The position numbers and the translations under genes were made by a program. Below the pieces are notes generated by a model. It did no database searches. It was not told the DNA's origin and was given only the letters and a program-made list of their open reading frames with translations. 64,000 nt of DNA from Sipunculus nudus (lineage: Eukaryota; Annelida; Sipuncula; Golfingiida; Sipunculidae), in NCBI GenBank assembly GCA_026874595.1, contig CM049315.1:64727389-64791388 (forward strand), in the 5' to 3' direction. This document shows, piece after piece, positions 35,391-47,715 of this stretch (its first letter is position 1; each line of letters starts with the position of its first letter).

Positions 35391-38300
35391 TTTTCATATG
35401 AATCACAATATCTCAAAACTTTTACTGCATTTTCTTAGATTTTATAGAGAAAAAGCTAAAAAAAACTTTAAAAATCTTCTTCTCTGAAACTGTTCAGCCA
35501 AATTGTCCAATATTTCACAGAAATGATCCCTAGAACAATCTCTCTCAAGTTTATTCGAATAGTTTAAGTTCGGTGATTTTTGGCCTAGTTACAGCTAGTT
35601 GAACTTAGTCATCTGTCCAAAAAAGCATACAAAAATTACAATCTTAGAAACGGCTGGAGCTGTCATCACCAAATTTTATGCCAATGTTGGTCATATGAGT
35701 CATGTCTGAAATTCAGGTATTTGTGGCGCCACCTGCATCAGCCTTTTTTGAACGGGGGTCATCAGTGCCCGTATACTGACAGCTACAAAAAAACTTCTTC
35801 TCTGAAACCATTTGACCAAATTGTTTAATATCCCACAGAAATGATCCTAGGGTAGTGCTTTCTGAAGTTTGTTCAAATGGTCTCAGTTCAGTGACTTTTG
35901 GCTGAGTTATGGGAAGCTGAATTTAGTCATATGCCATAACAGCCCATTTTAGCTCAGTTGCTATAAAGATCTTCTTCTCAAAAACCACTGGGCCAAATTC
36001 TTAAATCACACAAATTAATTATCCTTAGATGTTGATAATTCAAGTTTGTTCAAATGGTTTTGGTTCAGTGACTTTTGGCTAAGTTATTGGAAGCTTAACT
36101 TGGCCATTTTGCTTTATTTTCCCATATGAGATATAAACCTGCAAAAGTTTTTTTTTTACTGACGCCACTGAGGCCATTATGTGTAATATTTTACAAGAAT
36201 AATCCCCTGAATAATTCTTATAATAATTGTCTTTTATGGTTCCAAAGAATGAATCTTGGCTGAATAATAAAGATTGAATTGAGTCATTTTACATTATATG
36301 TTAGCTGTGTGAAGCAGATACATCTAGCCTGGAACCAGTTTATCAGCATCCGTTACATCATGCCTCCAGACATTTAGATTTCAGGTTATCTTTGGTTAAT
36401 ATTGACAAGAATGTTTTTAAAAACTTTTAAAAAATGTAGATTTATGATTTTAGATATTCCTCATACCAGGCAATGTTTACAATCACAGGTATACGTTAAC
36501 CCATACTATTTCGAAAACGACTGGAGCTAGCATTATGAAATTTAATGCAAAAACTTAGCCATCTGAAAAAATCTGCATTGTCATAGATTTTATAGAGTAA
36601 AAGCTAAAAAACATTTAAAAATCTTCTCCTCTGAAACGGTCAAGCCGATTTGTTCAATATTTCACAGAAATAAACTTTTATACCATCTCTCTCAAGTTTG
36701 TTCAAATGGTTAAGTTCTGTGAATTTTGGTCGAATCACAGGAAGTTGAACCTAGTCATCTGTCCAAAAAAGCATACTAAAATGACAATCTCAGAAACGGC
36801 CAGAGCTATCATAACAAAATTTTATGCCAGTGTTGGTCAAATGAGTCATATATGAAATTCAGGTATTGGTGGCGCCACCTGCATTGAACTTTTTTTGTAC
36901 GGCGTCATTGGTCATCTGTATATCAACCCATAATTTCTCAGGAATTGCAGGAGCTACCATCCCCAGATTTTATGCAATTATCTGTCACATATCAAATGTT
37001 GTGGGATTAAATTAATTTGAACGGTCATTTGGCCAAGTTAAAGCATACTGACATAGTTATCTCAGAAATGACAGAAGCTAGCATTACCAAGTATTGTGCA
37101 AATGTTGGTCACATGACTCATATTTGAAGTTGCAGATTTTGATGTGCCACTACATTGACCTATTTTTTATGGGCAAAAACCTCATAATTTTAGCCTCTTT
37201 CAGCTTAAAATGTTTATGAAAAAACTGTCAAGTTGAATCATCCAATTTTTCAAAAGAATTATCCTAGGACATGGTTCTTTCAGTAATATCAGAAAAACTT
37301 AAGTTGGTCTTATGGCCATTATTATGTCTAACTCAAACTGAGGACTGCAAAACTGTTCTTCTACACAATTTTTGTTTCAATAATAATTTCTGTTACATGG
37401 CACAAAAATTATTCTTAGGTGGCCTTTGTTCAAGTTTACTTGAATGATTTTTGGCAGAATTATTGGACCTTTAACAATGAAATAACTGAATCTTTTATTT
37501 TTCTAGATATTTGATAAAAAGTTAATGAATATTTCAGCTTGAAAAAAAGCATTTTAGCCAAAGTCTTTCAGTATGTGTAAACAGATTTGCCAACAGGCCA
37601 AGATTGTGTCTGTATATTTACATAGGTTAAGAAACTGCCAACTGTTTCAGATTTGGCAATAGATCAAGAGTTCATTCAGTGCAGCCAGATATAGGTCAAG
37701 AGTTCAGTCAGTGCAGCCAAAAACAAGGCATGTGATCCCCTCATGGGTGCCATGTGAACACCTCATGGGCACCATGTGATCACCTCATGGGTGTCATGCC
37801 CCTCAGGGCTGCATGTGGAGCCAATCTATTTATAGCTTTGGCAGACTGCCAACTGTATCAGATTAGGCAACAGGTCAAGAGTTCACTCAGTGCAGCCAGG
37901 TACAGGTCAAAAGTTCACCCAGTCTAGCCAGGTGCAGGTCATGTGTTCACTCAGTGCAGTAACCTGAGCTAGCAAATTTGTCACAGTTCACTCGGGGCAA
38001 CTGCCTTTCTCACCTAAGCGTGGTCAGCCCCATGCATCAGACTTAAGGTAAGTTTGATGTATTGGCCTAATATTTTGACCTGTCTATGTGTCTTTGATGG
38101 GTTTCTAGTTCACATGACAGGTTTCACCACCTACAATGACATTTGCACATTGTGTGACTTTTGGGCCTGCTTATTTCTACAGAGGAATTTGATATATCAT
38201 CCTGAAATTGGGCATATTAATACCTATGGTATTTTAATTATCGTATACTTGTCGTATACAAGACTGGTGGTGCCACCTACAATAATTTTTTTTTGCACAG

Positions 38301-39869
38301 TGTGTGTCCCTGCTTATTTCTCAGGAGGGGTTTGATATATCAGTCTGAACTTGGGCATATGTATATATCTCTAAAACCTTTTTGTATACAAGACTGGTGG
38401 TGCCAGCTACAATCATTTTTAGCTAAGCTGACTGTAAGTCAACTGAGGTATAGGAATGGCGCTTTGTCAGTCGTCCGTCTGGACGTCCGGCCGTCCGTTA
38501 GCAGGGCACAAATCATAACAGCTGGTCCTGGAAACTTCTAAGTGAACATCCAGGGGGGTCAATTAAAAATTTCCTTGTAAACCTGAAATTAGGACTGAGA
38601 CCTTTTTCCTTCGAGCTATGGGGCTTGAAAGTACCGCCCAGAATAGTAAAATAATTGATACAAAACCTCCAATATCTTGATAATTAATGCATGGTTTGTT
38701 ATGAATCTTGCCTTGAATATTGACCATGACTAGTTTTGTCAGTTCCTGAAACGTGGTGGTTTTCCTATTTTAACAAATATTTTTCTATTTATTTACTATA
38801 AAATGACAACAATCATGTCAGTTTCTCAGCTGTAATTAAATCAGGTGTCCCAAAACCTGGGGTGTTTATTGATCACAAGTGGATGCCCTATATTAATCAC
38901 CCTGTCTGTCAGTCTGTCTGTTTGTATGTCTGTCTGTCTGTCAATCCGTCCATCCACGAATTAGTTTCCAGATGATAACTCCAGTTAAGTTTGATATATT
39001 GGTTTCAAACTTAACTTATAAATGGCCCACCACTAAAGTAAGAACCATGTTGAAGAATAACCAACGGTCAGAGATCAAGGTCACAGGACCCATTTCTTTA
39101 AAAGGAATGTATATGCATTTGAAGCCAAACTTTTCAACGCAAACCTTCCATCTTCAAGATATTGCTTACCTACCACTAGGGGAAGATTCTGTTTGATTTT
39201 TGGGTCATAGGTCAAAGGTCAAGGTCACAGGGCCCATCCATTCACAAATTAGTTTATGGATGATAATTCTGCTTTCGATAGACAGACTGGCTTCAAACTT
39301 GATTTAATAATGACCAACTACATATGTAAATTCATTTTGATTTTCAGGTTCCAGCGATCTAAGGTGAAGGTCACAGAAGCCACATCTTTAAAAAGATTGT
39401 GGATGCACTGTAAACCAAACTTTTCATCCTGAACTTTCCAACGTTCACACATGGCTTACTTGCCCAAAGTGTGGAAACCTGTAGAATTTGAGGTTATCTG
39501 GTCAGAGGTCAAGGTCACTTTTTAAAAGATTGTTACAATAATCCTAATGCTGCAAGTTCAAGGATATTAAGTTCTAAGATTTTTTGGTTACAAGGTCATT
39601 GGTTAAGGTCACAGGATTGTCATTCTGAAAAATTTCTTTCAAAATATCCTAATAGACAAATTCAACTGAGCGTTGAGACCCATGGGTCCCTAGTTGTGTT
39701 GTGTGCACCCATGCCAGAATTCCAGCAGTGATGTTTGTGTAATTGTTTCTTATTCAAAAAGTTTAGTACCTGCATTGTTCATATACATGAGAAGTCATGG
39801 TCCAGCATTGAAGCATTATACCTGGTGTATTTCCCAATGCACAGGTTCTCATTAGGCCTGTAGGCCTAG
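35391..39869 (+). mobile_element. HL2 element, near-complete interior and 3' end
   Basis: This is the longest HL2 framework in the window. It has the shared 0.9-kb 5' region, the 380-bp block, a second related 5'-type segment (36490-37000), the 26-bp repeat area and the 3' end CACAGGTTCTC, AGGCCTGTAGGC and CTAG (39866-39869). The exact 5' terminus is decayed. It has no HL3, HL4 or hAT MITE but carries an HL1 at 38421-39693. Confidence 0.68.
38421..39693 (+). mobile_element. HL1 Helitron-like element, complete (1.27 kb)
   Basis: The 5' hairpin AGCTAAGCTGACT-GTA-AGTCAACTGAG follows ATTTTT. The inverse motif TTCAACTGAGCG is at 39661-39672, the hairpin GACCCATGGGTC at 39677-39688, and CTAG at 39690-39693 before TT. 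The uninterrupted target ATTTTTGTGTTGTG is at 16501-16514. The interior carries many 'AAGGTCAAGGTCAC' phrases and four or so related subunits. There is no open frame of note. Confidence 0.8.
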
Positions 39870-40041
39870 TTAAAGATTGTTAAAATAATCTAAATGCAGC
39901 AAGTTCAAGGATAATAAGTTCATAGATTTTGTGGTCACAAGGTCATTGGTCAAGGTCACAGGACTGTCATTCTGAAAAAAATTCTTTAGAAATATCCTTA
40001 TTGACAAATTCAGCTGAGCGTTTATACCCCTGGGTCCTTAG
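39870..40041 (+). mobile_element. HL1 3' end of an outer copy
   Basis: It matches 39525-39693 and ends CAGCTGAGCG, a decayed hairpin and CCTTAG before TT. Its position immediately after the HL2 3' end indicates that HL2 inserted into this HL1 copy near its 3' end. Confidence 0.7.
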
Positions 40042-42113
40042 TTAAAGGAACAGATTTTCTTTTAAATTATTTTAACAAATTAAAATATAATTAAACCCAT
40101 CGGTATGCATAAATTTATAAAATATAAAGCAAATGATGGATAAATAAAGGCAGAACTTGTGAAATCTAAATAAAGTAGTATTTTTAGATATTTATTGTTT
40201 TTCAGCATACCCAAACGTAAAAGGTATCTCAGTCACCTCCCAACAGAAGGACGCATCATTAACAATTCTATTGAAAAACACGTAACTTTAAAAAGACAAT
40301 CTTCGTACAACATAAATGTGATATTAATATTTAAGTTATTAATATATTAACATTATATTAATTATAACATTATTATATATTCTATTTATATTTACTTAAA
40401 ATGAGAAAATGTATATATTCCAATTTTAAAGAGACCAACAAGAGAGACTACAAGCCCGAATCAGAACGATCGGTACGCTTTCCATGCGCCAAAATCAAAG
40501 GTTTTCAATCGCTCTTGAACTTCCACATTTTTAAAAACTTTATTGGGTCATGTGAAACTCTTTGCCCACCCGGTCCCCATTGTGCTCCCCCCCCCCCCCC
40601 CCCGCATTAAAAGCTGTTTACATAAGCTTATTAACACAATTGAAGACAAATGAGATTTCTTTTTTTTTTTGTTCATGCATTTTCTTGTACCTTTGGAAAC
40701 TACTTGGCCCCGAATCCTCTTGGTCCCGTCTTAGCACTTATGATTAAATATAAACAAGTAATAACAAAGACAAAACAAAGTCCGCATTTTTAGCATTCAA
40801 ATGTGTCTCATGGGAAACTCCATAATCGAGCCGGCCCCGTTTGACCCCCCCCCCCCCCGAATAGCTACATATACGTAATTTAACACTAAGGCTAAAAAAA
40901 TACGTCCCAATTTTAAAGCAATTTCTTGTTCCCTGAAAGAAGCATATATATCAAATAAATTAACCGTAATTTTCCAGACGTTTGGCTGTTCACTATATGA
41001 AACACCATTACTTCGCCCGGGCCCAGATGAAAAAAGCACGAAATCCCCCCCCCCCCTGCTCTCTCTCTCTCTCTCTCTCTCTCACATACACACACATACA
41101 GGGCCTGCCAGGTTACTTTGGTGTGCCGCCGTGATAACTTATCAGAATTATGATGGATTTTGATCAAACTCAACAGAAATATTAACCAATAGTTCGGCTA
41201 AGTAAGATTCCCGACATTATTTTTGCATATTTAATGAGATCAGAGGTCACCAGACTTTGATGACGTCGTAATGATTTAGCAAAAATATGATGGATTTTCA
41301 TGCAACTACCAATGGAGTTTTAACCTGTATTAAATTCTCGGCAAAACTCACGCATGTTTAATTGGGTCAGAGGTCACAAGACATACGAACTGCATACCAT
41401 GCACCCTTGCAGTGCTCTTGATTGCTCTTGGCTTTTCTGGGGCTGCAGGCAAGTTCATTTATTTGGGACATAACGATCATAAGTCGGTGTAGAAATATAA
41501 ATCTAACAGCTACCTAATATGAATTAGCATAGTTAATCGTACCTGAATTCTTACATAAAATTGACTCATTATATATGCAGGGACATTATCAATTCTGTTT
41601 GTTACATTTTCAACGAGCTTGTTCATTTAATTTTGTTCAAATTTTTTTTGTTGACAAGGATTATGTGTTTTTATTGTGCATAATCTTAATTTGATGATCC
41701 CATTGTTAGAATTTTTCAACAGCTTTGACAATCAGAAGATTTTCAGGTCCAGTGCGCTCAAAAACATGTTTATTATTCAATAAATATAGGTCACAGTGAA
41801 TATCTGGTTACAAAGGGGCTTTCACTTCAAGCAAGAGCTTCCCAGGACATACGATTTGTACCCAGCTTACGAACGGCCACCTGACCAGCCGGAAGAGAGA
41901 TAAAGACCAATCTCTGAAAAGTCACCTGAGCTTAAAACAAGAGCCGATCCCCCTGTATACAATCCAGTTTATTCAAATTGTTCAGGCTCATGCGACTATG
42001 AGTCAACTTAGCTATAATGACGACCGCGGCGTCCGTCATTTGTCAGTCAATCTTTTAACCAGGCACTTTGATACTTCAGATTTGAAATTCAAATTCAACA
42101 AACAGTAAAGATG

Positions 42114-42118
<5 letters not shown>
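40042..42118. other. Single-copy DNA with homopolymer C runs
   Basis: C runs occur at about 40587-40604, 40847-40858 and 41045-41056. A weak HL1-like phrase is near 41990-42070 (ACTATGAGTCAACTTAGCTATA followed by CGTCCGTCATT). I see no supported gene. Confidence 0.5.
41059..41083 (+). repeat. (CT)n microsatellite
   Basis: About 12 CT dinucleotides directly after a C run. Confidence 0.97.

Positions 42119-42172
<54 letters not shown>
42119..42172 (+). repeat. (AT)n microsatellite
   Basis: About 26 uninterrupted AT dinucleotides. Confidence 0.98.
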
Positions 42173-42174
<2 letters not shown>

Positions 42175-42577
42175 TCCTACCAACCCGAATACTAGTTCTC
42201 AGTAACCTTAAGAAATTAAGGAAATAGTTTTTAATTGAAAACAACTTGTCACTCTTCATGACTCCCTCTTGTCATAATAGCCTGTCCTTTTCTATAATTA
42301 TTATATTGACTTGGACATTATGACACTTGAAATTAATGATCAAAAGTTATTTAAGTTTTCCAGGCAGGCTTGCTTGCCGTTTAGTTATAGGCCAATTCAA
42401 TATCAGGAAAGTCAGGTTAAATGTGAAGCAAAAATGATATAAAATAACAATAACAAAATAACTGAAAAAGTTGTTTTATTTTAAACTTATATTCTGTTTT
42501 GTATTTTAAAACATTAACAGTATCACATACAAATCTTGGATTTATATTTTCAGTTATCATTAGAAAGTTAAATAAAG

Positions 42578-42695
42578 CACATCCGTTCAGCTATTTAAAT
42601 AATATAAATTTTACCTTAAATGACATCCGTTCAGCTATTTAATCTATAAATTAGTTGCATTAAATAACATCCGTTCTGCTGTTTAATCTATATGA
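42578..42695 (+). repeat. Three ~43-bp tandem units
   Basis: ACATCCGTTCAGCTATTTAA recurs at about 42580, 42623 and 42667, with the third unit diverged (CTGCTGTTTAA). Confidence 0.8.
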
Positions 42696-42699
42696 TGTA

Positions 42700-43366
42700 T
42701 ATTTCAATATACATGTGTTTAAATTTCTTGTATCGAATAAGTGTTTTATTAATATTCAGCAGGTTAGTGTGGTCCTTTCCTATGCAGCCTGTATTAACCT
42801 CAGTATGAGTATGGTTCATTGGTGACAGCAGCATTATTGTCTGATTTAAATAGCACTCGGCTCCACTACAAGAAAAATGTTTCATTAAACAGAAAAGGTG
42901 CCTTATAACAGGCAGAAAACACCGAGTCTAATATCTTTCAAACTAGTTGACAAAAAATGAAATGCTATGATAGACTGCTAAATCCAATGTAAACATGATC
43001 GATATGAATAAACCAGTCTTACAGAGGAAAGGTATTTTTTTCTGATGCAAACGCTGATAACAGGTGAGAATTTTTTTAGTTTTACTCATTTGATATTGAT
43101 TTCTAATGTGAAGCAGGTATATCACCTGCCTGGAAGTGAAACTTTATTCCTCTCCAGTATTTGTCTCCACTCAACTGGCCTCTTTTCCCCGGATAGTTCA
43201 TTTCATTAAATATTAATGGACAGACTCGAGAGGAGAACATGGCAGAATATTTTGACAAAATTTAATTGATAAGTAAAAATTTTGACTCTACTTCGATTAA
43301 AACAGAGGACATTAGTATTTCATAGATTCATCTGAAAACAAGCTCCTTGGCTGTTTGACTGGGACG
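42700..43366. other. Single-copy DNA, nothing recognised
   Basis: AT-rich sequence with short minus-strand open frames that show no protein-like features. Confidence 0.45.
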
Positions 43367-43720
43367 GACGTGCGTTAGACGTCACAGCGGTCACGAGGAT
43401 CACCGCTCAAGTGACCGCCTTGTTTGACGTGCGTTAGACGTCACAGCGGTCACGAGGATCACCGCTCAAGTGACCGCCTTGTTTGACGTGCGTTAGACGT
43501 AACAGCGGTCACGAGGATCACCGCTCAAGTGACCGCCTTGTTTGACGTGCGTTAGACGTCACAGCGGTCACGAGGATCACCGCTCAAGTGACCGCCTTGT
43601 TTGACGTGCGTTAGACGTCACAGCGGTCACGAGGATCACCGCTCAAGTGACCGCCTTGTTTGACGTGCGTTAGACGTAACAGCGGTCACGAGGATCACCG
43701 CTCAAGTGACCGCCTTGTTT
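43367..43720 (+). repeat. Six-copy 59-bp tandem repeat in AAB-AAB order
   Basis: Exact units start at 43367, 43426, 43485, 43544, 43603 and 43662. Units 1, 2, 4 and 5 read GACGTCACAGCGG near their start, while units 3 and 6 read GACGTAACAGCGG. The array is therefore two copies of a 177-bp trimer. Each unit holds GCGGTCAC and its inverse GTGACCGC 16 bp apart, and also AGCGGT with ACCGCT, so two alternative hairpins are possible. Confidence 0.97.
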
Positions 43721-45419
43721 GACGGGTTATGAAAGGGGCGATAGATCACCTACAAAACGTGTATGGATATTTGTCATACGTCGGATATTATATGTTTGTG
43801 ATACGACAGTAAGTGTCTCAGTAATTTTCTCTTTTGGTTGAACCTGTCAAGATAATTATTTAAACACCCCGTCTCAGGACTGCATGTAGTTTTTATACTA
43901 CCACCACAAAGAAGGCAATATATAGGGTAACCCAGCTCTTGTGGGTTGAATGTTCGGTCTGTTGGCAATTTTACTCTAAAGGTTATGAAATGATTTTGAT
44001 TAAATTCACTCGAAAGTTCACACAGGTTGAACTAATAACTTATTTTGTGAACTCCACATGTTGTCATTCCCTGAAAAGAATTGGTCTTGATTGGATTTGA
44101 TTGTATCAGAAAATAGTAAAAAAAAAAGTAGTGTTGATCTTTCTTTTTGACTGTTGTCTACAATGATAGAAACAAACTAAAAGAGAAAGAGAAATGTATT
44201 TTTTTCTTGCCAACGTGCCAGTTTTAATTAGGACAAAATGTATAATCTGACCTAAATGCTTTGTTCATAACAAATATCTTCCCCGATTAGGGCATAAGGA
44301 AACCGCGCATGTAAAATCGTAAGTAATCATCATCTTCTTTCACAGTAAAATTAATAGTATTCTCTTCAACCTACGTAAAAACTACCTGTCCTTAATTATA
44401 TTTTTTGTCGTTTATTAATACTGCTATTACTCACACAGTCATTGAGGCTTATACCTGTCAAACACTGACAGTTCTCTTCAATATAGACACACATCGATGA
44501 ACGGACAAATTACACTTCATTCCTCAACATTACGCATGTACACGTGTCAACAATTAGATATAATTGCACATAAATGTACGCTAGTTTTCTGGAAAGTTTT
44601 TTAATTAGATGGCTGTATGGCTACAGTTGTCATGTTGTCACACGTTGAATGGCACACGGTCACATACAATTACTGAATCGAGCACAGGTGCCCTGACAGA
44701 CCAGTTTGGTTGACTGACAGGGAGAGGTCTTCAAAATCCCATTAGCTCTAGGTGTCAGGTGTGGGTACTTGTGGAGGTGTGCGTGCTTAGCTGGCGGATT
44801 CACGACGTCACTGGGTAACCTCTCTATGTATAGTTGTGCCTGACAAAGTAACTTCAGGTGAGGCCACAATGTGTGATTATTAGTTGATAGTGTTGACAAG
44901 AAATATATACATGTATGCTTTGACACAGATGCCTATTGAAAACCACGTCTTCATCGGAAACCTGCAATGACTACTGCAAAATAGAATGTTGTGATGACAT
45001 GACACAGGCCAAGTACATGAGCCTTATACCGCAGGGGATTAAACTGAAGGCAATTATATATATATGACAATACGATAATTCTTAAAAGGAGGGAGTTTGG
45101 TTTTTCCTTGCAGGTAATTGTCCCAACAATCCGAGTTGTTTGAATTGAATCTCAAGAAAACATGCATATTTTTTTCTGTTGAAGGACTAGAATCTTGATT
45201 GAAGACTTTTAATTGTACTTAGTTGTTGTCCTTGGCCTTTAATTATCGAAAACATGTTTTTGCTGTCCTGGATAATTGGATATCCTTGGTCCTGAAACCA
45301 GTCAATATGGGTGTTTGCACGTAGAGTGTTTGAGGAGACATGCATGTGTATAATTCTGAGGCCAGGGTTACATGCCAGGACGAGACCCTTACCTACGATG
45401 AGACATACATGTGTATAGC
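43721..45419. other. Single-copy DNA, nothing recognised
   Basis: No repeat end or convincing exon was found. A small direct repeat (GAGACATGCATGTGTATA at 45337, GAGACATACATGTGTATA at 45400) lies at its right edge. Confidence 0.45.
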
Positions 45420-45590
45420 TAGTAAAGTTCTGCTAGCATAAGCATTCGGATGCATCATCCCATCATGCTCCTGCATAAGGATACTTCCGATTCCGACATT
45501 CGACGCGTCGCAATTCAGGTGGAACCGCTTACAGAATATCGGGTACGTAGTTTAAGTATTGGGAGGGGGGGGGTTCGGCTAGCTGTGTGG
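45420..45590 (-). pseudogene. Ty3/Gypsy RNase H fragment, inverted copy
   Basis: Read on the minus strand, this fragment encodes CDASNVGIGSILMQEHDG followed by a PNAYASRTLL-type stretch. This is the N-terminal part of the RNase H domain of Ty3/Gypsy polyproteins, with the conserved Asp of the TDAS/CDAS box. It is closely related to the plus-strand copy at 54600-55480 but is not split by the MITE, so it serves as the uninterrupted reference for that insertion. Upstream (45540-45590) a CTAGCCGAAC stretch resembles the preceding LKAQLA region but contains frameshifts and a G/C run. Similarity stops abruptly at about 45420 and 45590. It is a fragment with no chance of function. Confidence 0.85.
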
Positions 45591-46860
45591 AAACGTATTG
45601 CTATGCTGCCGGCTTCAATAATTTAGCATATATATATTCACGTACTCAAAGTTTTAAATTAAATCACCAGAAGCTGAAATGCACTATATTTTTGGCTATA
45701 AACGGGAAATGCGATGGTCCAGCAATATATGTTTAAGACTTACCTCATCAAAATACAAACCTTATGCAAAATGTCATGACAACTGTAAATTTCCATATTT
45801 TAAATAAAAATTCAGGGTTTAAGTAAAATATTTAAATTAAATTGGATTTTAAATAAATTAAGAAATATAAAAAGAATCCCGTTTCAGTGGAATAGGCCCA
45901 CCAGAATTCTGATGTATTACAGCTCAAAAAGCCAGTTAATACTCAGAATATAAACGTTATTTATTTAATCAAATAAACTATCTTCAAATAGTGAATTTTT
46001 AAATTTAAAACAAGACTGGGACTGAATTTACAAAATAATTGATCAAATTGATGATAAGGACTAAATATGCCTGTAAATACCCATAGCAACAGTTACGTTC
46101 TAAAATTATATGCCTTTTGGTATTTATATTTTTGTTTAAATTTAAATTCATTTTAGAATTCAAGTTAAAATAAAAAAATATTCATTTATACCTTCATTCA
46201 GTCGAATTAAAGAAAACACAAACAAATTGCCACACGCCGTTTATATGGAATGGATAGTTTTAGTCGGCTGCAGAAGATGATTTACACCCTTATTATAAAC
46301 AAATCACCACTTATTTAATTACTTTAAGTTGCTTAAAATTGTAAATTTGCAATCTTGAAATACGCTGGATGACAAAAATAACATTTTTATTCCATTTGGC
46401 TCATCAATTTGATGATTAGGACAAATCTTGCCTCTTTATATCCCGAATAACAGTAAGGTTTTAAAATTATATACTTTTTTATATTTTAAACCTATAAATT
46501 TAATATTTGAAGGTTAAAAATTTGAAAAAGAGTTTCGAAATTACTTTTAATGGATTCAGCCCATCAAATTAGGTCTAGTATTAGCCCTGATACAATTTAA
46601 CAGTAAATATTTCTCCACGTAACAATTTCGTAAAGTGAACCCTTGACATTAACCCATATATATATTTTTTTAATTGATCAGAGATTAGTTTATAAAATTG
46701 CCGATTTCTAGCCTTTTGGATACTTTTCCAGAGGGGTAATGTTTTGAAATAGGATCTACATGAATCACTTTAACAAAAAAATGACATCAAACCTAATAAT
46801 GACAGGGGTGCAGCAAACTCGAAATTTAGGGCCTGTTTGGGAATTGGCCCCAGGACTTAA
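45591..46860. other. AT-rich DNA with a faint internal repeat
   Basis: The phrases around AACAGTTACGTTCTAAAATTATATGCC (46088) and AACAGTAAGGTTTTAAAATTATATAC (46450) suggest diverged duplication at about 365 bp. No gene or transposon end was recognised. Confidence 0.4.
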
Positions 46861-46867
46861 ACGTGGT

Positions 46868-46984
46868 ATGCTATATAAATGACACGACAGTTCACGCGGA
46901 AACATAGGACGAACATGTAAGAACGCTCAATGAAGTGCTGGCAAGAATGGGCAGCCTAACAAATTGGACTAGAAAGAAGTCCAT
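46868..46984 (+). pseudogene. Ty3/Gypsy reverse transcriptase fragment
   Basis: The plus strand encodes VCYINDTTVHAET, a stop, then DEHVRTLNEVLARM. This corresponds to the catalytic YxDD box of Ty3/Gypsy reverse transcriptase and the following helix (consensus YLDDIxVxSxTxxEHxxxLxxVLxRL, from family knowledge). The first catalytic Asp of the box is replaced by Asn and a stop codon interrupts the helix, so the copy is dead. It is broken at 46984 by the inverted-repeat transposon. RNase H sequence in the same orientation resumes at 54590 on the far side. The roughly 60-70 codons normally between these regions are missing. Confidence 0.75.
46982..46984 (+). repeat. Target-site duplication CAT, left
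   Basis: CAT immediately precedes the left terminus TAGTCAGG and is repeated at 54582-54584 after the right terminus. Three bases alone are weak evidence, but they coincide with the ends of the long inverted repeat. Confidence 0.65.
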
Positions 46985-47715
46985 TAGTCAGGTGGCAGTA
47001 TGGCATACAATGCATATTCTGTGATTTTGCTAAATTTTCTGAGTAGAATTTGGAAACGGGTATAATTTACTAATTTAAGACGTGGAGAAAAAGAAAAAAA
47101 GCTGTTTCAATCCTGGCATTTGGATGTATCGCAGCCATCTTGGATTTCAAAATGGCCGCCATACTAAACCTAATTTTCCAATATCTCAGCACTTAAACAA
47201 GCTAGAACCATGGGATAAAATTCCAAATAACCATTTTTGGGGTCAAGGAATTTAAATTTGACAATTTCAAAATGATACCATGGCAGTCATCTTGTTTTTC
47301 AAAATGGCCGCCACGCAAAACACCTATTTTCCTGAAAATATAGCCCTCAGGGATGCTGAAATAGTGGTTTTGGGGGAACACGAAATCCTTTTTTTTTCTG
47401 AAGAGAGATTCTGATGTTTCGCACAAAAAAATAATACACTCACCAATGTAAAGACGGCATCAGTTTAATTTTTCATTTGCATTTTTGAACCTCTTAACCT
47501 CCCTGAACCTGTATCGTCGTCATCACTTCTCAGTATATGTGTCTTCATTTGATATCAGCCGTCAGACTGTATGTCTGAATACGGCATCGACATTCGCATT
47601 TCCAATAAGCACTATTAATTAAGAGAAACCCCTCATTACCGAGTACAAGGGATGCAAGATATGTCTTTTAAAATGCTCTCATGGGAGCCATCTTGGGTAT
47701 CAAAATGGCCGCCAC
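46985..47715 (+). repeat. Left terminal inverted repeat
   Basis: It matches the inverse of 53841-54581 throughout, including the stretch that looks like the same chance open frame in both arms (47202-47426 inverse of 54156-54380). It contains three blocks pairing CCATCTTG with AAAATGGCCGCC (near 47135, 47290 and 47690). Confidence 0.93.

Noticed and set aside
43367-43720. CRISPR-like array
   Set aside because: The whole 59-bp unit is conserved with no variable spacers, and the context is animal nuclear DNA.
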